From Stenotrophomonas daejeonensis (GTDB lineage: Bacteria; Pseudomonadota; Gammaproteobacteria; Xanthomonadales; Xanthomonadaceae), in assembly GCF_001431505.1 (NCBI RefSeq), contig NZ_LDJP01000079.1:1-36604 (forward strand): a stretch of 36,604 nt of DNA, read 5' to 3'. Each line of letters begins with the position of its first letter. Position 1 is the first letter of the stretch. Shown piece by piece: positions 25,023-31,808 of this stretch. The position numbers were made by a program, and so were the translations under genes. The notes beneath the pieces are model-generated. The model saw only the letters and a program-made list of their open reading frames with translations. It was not told the DNA's origin and searched no databases.

Positions 25023-26552
25023 ATGCAACGGACGCGGATGAAAAAGCTCGCCGAACGCCTGCGCCTGTATGCGCGCTGGTGGGTGGCGCGCGGCTGGAAC
25101 AGCCCGCGCGCATGGCGGGCGATCGCCATCGGCGTGACCGGGCTGGCGCTGCTGCTGGCGTTGTTCCGGCAGCCGCTGGCCGAGCGTTTCTGGCCGGAGC
25201 CGCGTATCCAGCAACTGCTGGACGACGGCCGCCAGGCCCTGCGCGAAGGGCGCCTGAGCGCGGCCGACGGCAGCGGCGCGCGCGAGCGTTTCGAGGCCGC
25301 CGCCGCGCTCGACCCCGACCGCCGCGACGTGCGCGACGCGCTGGTCGCCACCGGCCATGCGGCGCTGGCGCAGGCACGCCGGCAGCTGGCGGCAGGCGAG
25401 GCCGAGGCGGCACGCGAAGCACTGGCGCTGGCGCGCGACCTGCAGATGCCGCGCACCGACATCGACGCCATCGCCGCGCAGTTGCAGGCCGGCGTGCAGG
25501 GCCGTGGCGGCTTCCTGCAGTTGCTGCAGCGCGCGGACCAGGCGCAGGCGCAGGGCCATCTGGACGACGGGCCGGACAGCGCCCTGCCGCTGTACCAGCA
25601 GGTGCTGGCGCTGCAGCCGGACCAGATGCGCGCGCTGGAAGGGCGCGACGCCGCGTTGTCCGAACTGCTGGCCGCGGCCACCGACGATGCCGCGCGTGGC
25701 CGCCTGCAACAGGCCGCGCGGCGCCTGCAACAGGTGGAGCATTACGACGCCGGCCATTCCGAACTGCCGGCCGCGCGTTCGGCGTTGAATGCCGCGCTGG
25801 AGCAGCGCCGCCGCCGGGCCGAGCGCGACCTTGCGCAGGGGCAGCTGGACAAGGCGGCCGAAGGCTTCGGGCAACTGCTGGCGGTGGGCGAGGACCCCGC
25901 CGCACGGCAGGGCCTGCAACGGGTCGCGCAGGCACAGGCGCGCGAGGCGGGCCGGCTGGCCGGCGATTTCCATTTCGACGCGGCCGAACGGGCGTTGGCG
26001 CGGGCACGCGAACTGGCGCCGGAGTGTCCCGAAGTCGTCGCGGCCGGGCTGGCCCTGCAGCGCGCGCGCACGGCGGCGCGGGCGATGGACCCGGCGCTGT
26101 CCCCGGCCGAGCGCGAACGCCGGGTCAAGGCCCTGCTGGCGCGGATGGCGGCGGCCGAAGCACGGGGACAATGGCTGCTGCCGCCCGGCGCCAGCGCCTA
26201 CGACCATTTCAAGGCGGCGCAGGCGCTGGCGCCGGACGACGCGCGGATCAGGCAGGCCGGCGCCCGGCTGCTGCCGGCCGCGCGCGGGTGCCTGGACGAG
26301 AACCTGCGCGGCAACCGCCTGCAGGCCGCACGTGCCTGCCTGGATGCGTGGCAGGCCCTGGCCGCGGGGGACGACGGCCTGCCCGCCGCGCGCCGCCGCC
26401 TTGCCCAGCGCTGGCTTGCGGTCGGCAGCGAGCGGCTGGGGGCGGGCGATGTCGGGTTCGCGGCAAGGGCGCTGGAACAGGCGCGCGGACTGGACCCGGC
26501 GACGCCGGAGCTGCCGGCCTTCGCCGAACGCCTGCGCAGCGCGGGGCGCTAG
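25023..26552 (+). CDS. Membrane-anchored TPR-like helical protein, function unknown
   Basis: A protein of 509 residues (504 if ATG 25038 is used; GGGA before 25023 slightly favours the longer form). A basic N-terminus is followed by one membrane helix (about residues 36-54, AIAIGVTGLALLLALF), then an Ala/Arg/Leu-rich region to the end with repeated helix pairs of TPR or related type (for example LPLYQQVLALQPDQMRALEG, ALEQARGLDPATPELPAFAE). The soluble part is expected in the periplasm. I recognise no enzymatic motif. It follows relA closely on the same strand. Its TAG stop shares the palindrome CTAG with the stop of the converging glycosyltransferase gene. Confidence 0.82.
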   Translation: MQRTRMKKLAERLRLYARWWVARGWNSPRAWRAIAIGVTGLALLLALFRQPLAERFWPEPRIQQLLDDGRQALREGRLSAADGSGARERFEAAAALDPDRRDVRDALVATGHAALAQARRQLAAGEAEAAREALALARDLQMPRTDIDAIAAQLQAGVQGRGGFLQLLQRADQAQAQGHLDDGPDSALPLYQQVLALQPDQMRALEGRDAALSELLAAATDDAARGRLQQAARRLQQVEHYDAGHSELPAARSALNAALEQRRRRAERDLAQGQLDKAAEGFGQLLAVGEDPAARQGLQRVAQAQAREAGRLAGDFHFDAAERALARARELAPECPEVVAAGLALQRARTAARAMDPALSPAERERRVKALLARMAAAEARGQWLLPPGASAYDHFKAAQALAPDDARIRQAGARLLPAARGCLDENLRGNRLQAARACLDAWQALAAGDDGLPAARRRLAQRWLAVGSERLGAGDVGFAARALEQARGLDPATPELPAFAERLRSAGR

Positions 26553-28648
26553 TTCAGGAACACCCGCGCCACGGTGTCGCGCGCGGCCTCCATCGAGAAG
26601 TGCCGGGCGATGTTGCGCAGGCCGTTGCCGGACAGCTGCCGCCACAAGGCTTCGTCGTCATGCAGCCGCACCACCGCATCGGCGAACGCCTCGGCGTCGC
26701 CGGCGACCAGCACGTCCTGCCCGTCGTGCAGGTACATGCCCTCCACCGCGCAGGCGGTGGCCACCACCGGCTGGCCATGGGCCATGCTCAGGTTGATCTT
26801 GCCCTTCACCCCCGCGCCGAAGCGCAGCGGTGCCACCGCGATGCGGCAGCCCTCCATCCACGGCACCACGTCCGGCACGTAGCCGTGCACCTGCACGCCC
26901 GGTCGGGTGGCCGCCAGTGCCTGCAACCCGTCGGGTACGTCGGCGCCGATGCAGTGGAAGCGGATGTCCGGCAGCCGTGCGCGGACCAGCGGGAACACCT
27001 CGCCGATGAACCATTGCATCGCATCGAGGTTCGGCGGGTGGCGGAAGCCGCCGACGAACACCAGGTCGTGCCGCTGCGCCCAGTCGCGGCCGTGGCCGGC
27101 CACTTCGTGCAGGTTGGACAGCAGCTCCACCTCGACCCGTGGCGCATCGACCGCAAGCTGCTCCTTCTCCGCGGCACTGACCAGCAGGGTGACGTCGGTG
27201 GCCGCCATCACCGCCAGTTCGCTGGTGCGGGTGCGCTCGGCGGCGCGCAGCAGACGCGGGTCGCCAGCCAGTTCGGCGCCACGACGTTCGCGCAGGTAAT
27301 GCAGGTCCACCGTGTCGAACACGATGCGCGCCTGCGGCACATGCCGGCGCAGCAGCGGCAGGCATTCGCGGGCGACGTGGTGGCGCACCAGCATCGCTAC
27401 GTGGAAACGGTGGCCGTGCGTGCGCAGCCAACGGCCCACGCCGCCGAGGAACGGCGCATGCCATACCTCCACGCCCAGCGCCTGCAGGGCCTCGGTGGCC
27501 GCGCCGCCATGCAGGCCGCGGGTGGGCAGGAACACCACGTGCGCGCCGCCGGCCAGCAGCATGCGGATCAGGTTGAACTGGCGCAGCGAGGCCGAATCGC
27601 GGTCGGGCTGCGGCACCACTTCGTCGACGATCAGGACCTGCCGCTGGCCGCGATGCAGCCGCGCGGGCGAGGGCACGCTGCCTACCGGCAGTTGCCGCGC
27701 CAGCGCGTCATGCCACTTGTCGGCGAACACCTGCCGGTTGCGGACCTGCCAGGCCTTGACGCCGCTGTTGGTGTCGGTGCCGTTGCTGGTGCCCTCGTCG
27801 TGCACCACGCGGCTGGCCGGCTGCACCAGCACCCGGCGGCCGCTGGCACGAACCTGGAACGCCAGGTCGGTGTCCTCGTAATAGGCCGGCGCGTAGCGCG
27901 TGTCGAAGCCGCCCAGTCCGGCGAACAGCGCGCGCGGGATCGCCAGCGCCGCGCCGGAACAGTAGTCGGCGTCGCGCAGGCTGGCGTAGCGCGGGTCCTC
28001 GGCCGATTCGAAGCGGCCGTAGCTCCAGCAGCTGCCGTCGGCGAACACCACGCCGCCCGATTCCTGCAGGCGCCCGTCCGGGTACAGCAGCTGCGCGCCG
28101 ACCAGCCCGGCGTCGGGCACGCTTGCGAAGGTGTCCAGCAGCGCGTCCAGCCAGCCCGGCTGCGGCACCGTGTCGTTGTTCAGCAGCACCACGTAGTCGC
28201 CGCGTGCCAGTTGCAGGCCGTCGTTGCAGGCGGCGATGAAGCCGCCGTTGCGCTCCCGCACGTGGTAGCGCAGGCCCTCGACCTGCGGCAGCCATTGCGC
28301 GGTCTGGTCGCTGCTGCCGTCGTCGATCACGAGGACCTCGCAGGCCGCCGCCGGCGGGTAGGCCGCCAGCGCGCGCAGGCAGGCCAGCGTGTGCCGGCAC
28401 TGGTTGTAGACCGGGATGACGATGCTGGCCTGCGGCCGCTCGCTGGCAGGCACGGCAAAAGGCGCGAACGGGGTGGCGGCCGGGACGAACAGCGGTTCAC
28501 GGCGCGGCGGCGGCTGCCGTCGCAGGTGCACGCCGATCCGGTGCAGGGTGGCGCGCCAGCCGCGGGTGTGCAGGCTGGACAGGCTGCGGCGGATCAGGCC
28601 GGTGACGCGGTCGAGGTGGTAGCGCGCGTCGGCCAGCGACATCGACAT
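26549..28648 (-). CDS. Two-domain glycosyltransferase (GT2 plus GT4-like)
   Basis: A 699-residue protein with two transferase modules, probably acting in surface polysaccharide synthesis at the cytoplasmic face. The N-terminal GT-A module (about 70-300) has the GT2 motifs VIPVYNQ, VIDDGSSD, LLNNDT (the DxD-like metal site) and YYEDTDL. The C-terminal GT-B module (about 345-690) has the GT4-like end: VFVGGFRHPPN, APLRFGAGVKGKI and the acidic turn before YLHDGQDVLVA. No membrane segment is seen. No other sugar genes lie nearby, so the substrate cannot be inferred. It converges with the TPR-like gene (4-base stop overlap) and is divergent from mrcB. Confidence 0.88.
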   Translation of the reverse strand: MSMSLADARYHLDRVTGLIRRSLSSLHTRGWRATLHRIGVHLRRQPPPRREPLFVPAATPFAPFAVPASERPQASIVIPVYNQCRHTLACLRALAAYPPAAACEVLVIDDGSSDQTAQWLPQVEGLRYHVRERNGGFIAACNDGLQLARGDYVVLLNNDTVPQPGWLDALLDTFASVPDAGLVGAQLLYPDGRLQESGGVVFADGSCWSYGRFESAEDPRYASLRDADYCSGAALAIPRALFAGLGGFDTRYAPAYYEDTDLAFQVRASGRRVLVQPASRVVHDEGTSNGTDTNSGVKAWQVRNRQVFADKWHDALARQLPVGSVPSPARLHRGQRQVLIVDEVVPQPDRDSASLRQFNLIRMLLAGGAHVVFLPTRGLHGGAATEALQALGVEVWHAPFLGGVGRWLRTHGHRFHVAMLVRHHVARECLPLLRRHVPQARIVFDTVDLHYLRERRGAELAGDPRLLRAAERTRTSELAVMAATDVTLLVSAAEKEQLAVDAPRVEVELLSNLHEVAGHGRDWAQRHDLVFVGGFRHPPNLDAMQWFIGEVFPLVRARLPDIRFHCIGADVPDGLQALAATRPGVQVHGYVPDVVPWMEGCRIAVAPLRFGAGVKGKINLSMAHGQPVVATACAVEGMYLHDGQDVLVAGDAEAFADAVVRLHDDEALWRQLSGNGLRNIARHFSMEAARDTVARVFLN

Positions 28649-28711
28649 TCCGGTGGAACTCCAGCTTAAGCGGGGGAGGGCGTGCGGCCCTGCCGGGGCG
28701 CGGGGCTGCGT

Positions 28712-28717
28712 TAGACT
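28712..28717 (+). promoter_or_regulatory. Possible -10 element before mrcB
   Basis: TAGACT, preceded by TGCGT, lies 27 bases before the GTG start of mrcB in the 96-base gap from the divergent glycosyltransferase gene. The -35 region is poor. It fits the recurring TAnnnT pattern of this window. Confidence 0.35.
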
Positions 28718-28744
28718 CGCCTGAACCTACATTCTCGCATCCCC

Positions 28745-31150
28745 GTGCCGCGACGCTACGATTCCGACGAACTGGACGACGATACCAGCGACCGCCGCGC
28801 GCTCTGGCGCAACCGGTCGATCACCTGGGGCATGGCCGCCGTTGCCCTCGGGCTGGGCTTCCTGATCCCCTATACCGTCTACCTGAACTCGCAGGTGACC
28901 CAGCGCTTCGGGCAACTGCGCTGGCAGATCCCCACCCGCGTCTATGCACGGCCGCTGGTGCTGGCCCCGGGCGTGGCGATGGACGTGGACACGCTGAAGA
29001 CCGAGCTGGCCGCTTCCGGCTACCGCGACGACGGCACCGGCAGGAGTCCCGGCACCTACCTGGCGCAGGGGGGGCGCTTCACCATCTCCAGCCGCGGCTA
29101 CGTCGATGTCGATGGCCGCGTGGCGCCGCGGCAGGTGGAAGTGGCGGTGTCCGGCGGGCGGGTGGCCTCGCTGCGCGACGGCGCCGAGCGCAAGCCGCTG
29201 AAGACGGCGCGGCTGGACCCGGCGCGCATCGCCACCCTGTACGGGCAGAAGCAGGAGGAGCGCCGGCTGGTGCGCATCGCCGAGGTGCCCGAGCTGCTGG
29301 TCACCGGCCTGCAGGCGGTGGAGGACAAGGATTTCAACCGCCACCACGGCATCGACCTGAGCGGCATCGCGCGTGCGGTGTGGGTGACGCTGCGCTCCGG
29401 CGGCAAGGTCCGCCAAGGTGCGAGCACGCTGACCCAGCAGCTGGCGCGGAGCGGCCTGCTTGGCATCGGCAAGGAGCAGACCGTCACCCGCAAGTTCAAC
29501 GAGGTGCTGTACGCGCTGATCATGGAGGCGCGCTACGACAAGCCGGTGATCCTGGAGGCCTACCTCAACCAGGTGTACCTCGGGCAGCGCGGCAGCCAGG
29601 CGATCCACGGCGTGGCCTCCGGCGCCGAGTTCTGGTTCGGGCGCGACCTGGATTCGCTGACCACCGAGCAGGTGGCGTTGCTGATCGGGCTGGTGAAGGG
29701 CCCCTCGTACTACGACCCGCGCCGCAACCCCGAGCGCGCGCTGGACCGGCGCAACTTCGTGCTGGGCAAGCTGCACGAGAACGGGCTGGTCGACGATGCC
29801 GAATACCAGCGTGCGTTGAAGGCGCCGCTGGGCGTGCCGAAGGTGCCGGGGCTGGTGGCTGCCAACCGTTTCCCTGCCTACATCGACCTGGTGCGCCGCC
29901 AGCTCGGCCACGACTACCCGGAAAGCGCGCTGCAGGGCGCCGGCCTGAACGTGTTCACCGGCATGTCGCCGTCGGCGCAGGCCTATGCCGAGGGCGCGGT
30001 GGCCAGCACCATCAAGTCGCTGGAGAACAAGCGCCGGCCCGAGCTGCAGGCCGGGCTGGTGGTGACCGACGTGCACAACGGCGACGTGCTGGCCGTGGTC
30101 GGCAGCCGCGACGTCGCCGAGCCTGGCTTCAACCGCGCCATCGAGGCGCAGCGCCCGGTGGGCTCGCTGCTCAAGCCGTTCGTCTACCTGCTGGCGCTGG
30201 CGCAGCCGGACCGCTGGTCGCTGGCGTCATGGGTCGAGGACACCCCGGTCACGGTGAAGCTCGGCCGCGGCCGCAACTGGTCGCCGGGCAATGCCGACAA
30301 CCGCAGCCACGGCACGGTGCGGCTGGTCGATGCGCTGGCCCGTTCCTACAATCAGGCCACGGTGCGGGTGGGCATGCAGGTCGGGCCCGAGCGGCTGACC
30401 CAGCTGATCCACGTGCTGGCCGGGCTCAAGGCCGAGGCCAATCCGGCGGTGATCCTCGGCTCGACCGACCAGAGTCCCTACGGCATGGCACAGCTGTACC
30501 AGTTCCTTGCCTCCGGCGGCGAAATCCAGCCATTGCACGCGGTGCGCGGCGTGGTCGACGCGCAGGGCAAGCTGCTCAAGCGCTACGACAAGGACCCGGC
30601 GCCGGCGCAGGAGGGCGACTCGATCGCCGCCAACCTGATCAGCGTGGCGCTGCAGCAGGTGGTGTCCAGCGGTACCGCGGCGGGGCTCAATGCCGATGGC
30701 CTGGGCCGGTTGCAGCCGGCTGGCAAGACCGGCACCACCAACGACGGCCGCGACAGCTGGTACGCCGGTTATACCGGCGACCACCTGGCGGTGATCTGGA
30801 TGGGCAACGACCAGAACGAGCAGGCCGGCCTGTACGGCGCCACCGCCGCGATGCGGGTGTGGGCGGGCATCTTCCGCAGCCTGCCGAGTGCGCCGCTGCG
30901 GGTGAACAACAAGGGGCTGGACTGGCAGTACGTGGCCGCCGAAGGCGTGGGCAGCACCGACGCGGACTGTCCCGGCGCGCGCCGCTTCCCATTCGTGGCC
31001 GGTTTCGCCCCGGCCTACGTGCCATGCGCGCCGCCGGCCGCGCCGGAGGAGGAAGCACGGCAGAGCGGTGGCTGGCGCAGTTGGTTCGGGCTGGACCGCA
31101 AGCAACCGGAACCGGCGTCCACCCCGCCTTCAGACGCGCCCACGCGATAA
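28745..31150 (+). CDS. mrcB: Penicillin-binding protein 1B (class A, bifunctional)
   Basis: PBP1B polymerises and cross-links peptidoglycan in the periplasm, anchored in the inner membrane. The 801-residue protein (GTG start) has an acidic cytoplasmic tail, a membrane helix (about 27-47), a UB2H-like domain (about 55-160), a GT51 glycosyltransferase domain with catalytic Glu193 in QAVEDKDF and the QGASTLTQQLARS motif, and a transpeptidase domain with SLLK (Ser474), SYN and KTGT (661-664). The C-terminal tail carries two Cys (ADCPGARRF and VPCAPP). A small lipoprotein gene follows after seven bases. The Tol-Pal protein CpoB, encoded earlier in the window, regulates this enzyme in E. coli. Confidence 0.96.
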   Translation: MPRRYDSDELDDDTSDRRALWRNRSITWGMAAVALGLGFLIPYTVYLNSQVTQRFGQLRWQIPTRVYARPLVLAPGVAMDVDTLKTELAASGYRDDGTGRSPGTYLAQGGRFTISSRGYVDVDGRVAPRQVEVAVSGGRVASLRDGAERKPLKTARLDPARIATLYGQKQEERRLVRIAEVPELLVTGLQAVEDKDFNRHHGIDLSGIARAVWVTLRSGGKVRQGASTLTQQLARSGLLGIGKEQTVTRKFNEVLYALIMEARYDKPVILEAYLNQVYLGQRGSQAIHGVASGAEFWFGRDLDSLTTEQVALLIGLVKGPSYYDPRRNPERALDRRNFVLGKLHENGLVDDAEYQRALKAPLGVPKVPGLVAANRFPAYIDLVRRQLGHDYPESALQGAGLNVFTGMSPSAQAYAEGAVASTIKSLENKRRPELQAGLVVTDVHNGDVLAVVGSRDVAEPGFNRAIEAQRPVGSLLKPFVYLLALAQPDRWSLASWVEDTPVTVKLGRGRNWSPGNADNRSHGTVRLVDALARSYNQATVRVGMQVGPERLTQLIHVLAGLKAEANPAVILGSTDQSPYGMAQLYQFLASGGEIQPLHAVRGVVDAQGKLLKRYDKDPAPAQEGDSIAANLISVALQQVVSSGTAAGLNADGLGRLQPAGKTGTTNDGRDSWYAGYTGDHLAVIWMGNDQNEQAGLYGATAAMRVWAGIFRSLPSAPLRVNNKGLDWQYVAAEGVGSTDADCPGARRFPFVAGFAPAYVPCAPPAAPEEEARQSGGWRSWFGLDRKQPEPASTPPSDAPTR

Positions 31151-31157
31151 TGCCCGC

Positions 31158-31688
31158 ATGAACGCCTTTTCCCCGATCCGCTTCGCCCTGGCCGCCATGG
31201 CCGTCTCCCTGTTGTTCAGCGCCTGCACCAGCGCACCGCCAGCCTCGCGGGCGGCAGTGGACGCCACCCCGCCCGCGCAGCGGCTGGCCGCGGTACAGGC
31301 TGCGGCCGGCGCCGACGACAAGGAATTGTCGGTGCAGCCGCTGCGCGACCCGCAGGTGGACGACCTGCGCGAAACCGCCAATGCCCACCGCGAGGCCGGC
31401 GATCTGGTCGGTGCCGCCGACGCGCTGAACCAGGCATTGCTGCTGGTGGATGGCGACCCGGCGGTGCTGCAGGAACGCGCAGAAATCGCGCTGCTGCAGG
31501 GTGACTGGCCGCGCGCGGAAACACTGGCGCGCAAGGCGGTGGCGCTGGGCTCGCGCACCGGCCCGCTGTGCCGCCGCCATTGGGCCACCATCGAGCAGGC
31601 GCACCTGGCGCGTGCGGAGAAGGAAAACGCGGCATCGGCGCATGCGCAGATCGAAGGCTGCACCGTGCCGGGGATCATCCGGTATTGA
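31158..31688 (+). CDS. Small TPR lipoprotein, candidate PBP1B activator (LpoP-like)
   Basis: A 176-residue lipoprotein: signal peptide ending LLFSAC with lipidated Cys23, a disordered Ala/Pro linker (about 24-70), and one or two TPR-like helix pairs (about 75-150: LRETANAHREAGDLVGAADAL, AEIALLQGDWPRAETLARKA). Two Cys near the end (CRRHW and GCTVPG) may pair. It starts seven bases after mrcB and must share its message. In Pseudomonas a TPR lipoprotein, LpoP, activates PBP1B. The gene position, lipidation and TPRs make the same role likely here, but sequence identity to LpoP was not checked. Ser25 at +2 after Cys (Thr24-Ser25) does not suggest inner-membrane retention, so outer-membrane location is likely. 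Confidence 0.85.
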   Translation: MNAFSPIRFALAAMAVSLLFSACTSAPPASRAAVDATPPAQRLAAVQAAAGADDKELSVQPLRDPQVDDLRETANAHREAGDLVGAADALNQALLLVDGDPAVLQERAEIALLQGDWPRAETLARKAVALGSRTGPLCRRHWATIEQAHLARAEKENAASAHAQIEGCTVPGIIRY

Positions 31689-31694
31689 TCGAAG

Positions 31695-31808
31695 GCGGGG
31701 AATGGGGAACAGGGAACGGGGAATGGAAGCGATCGCTCGCCTCGTGGCCCTGCGGTCGCCGATGATCGTTCCTTCCCGTTTCCCCGAGTCCCCGTTCCCG
31801 GTTTTCCC
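31695..31808. repeat. Family C repeat element before the dinG-like gene
   Basis: The left half (31695-31728) is runs of GGGGAAT/GGGGAAC, and the right half (31769-31808) is the approximate reverse complement, runs of TTCCCCG and TTCCCG. About 40 bases lie between. The element fills the whole gap between the lipoprotein gene and the dinG-like gene and ends directly at the ATG. The same theme is found before queC and inside the dinG-like gene. Confidence 0.8.
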
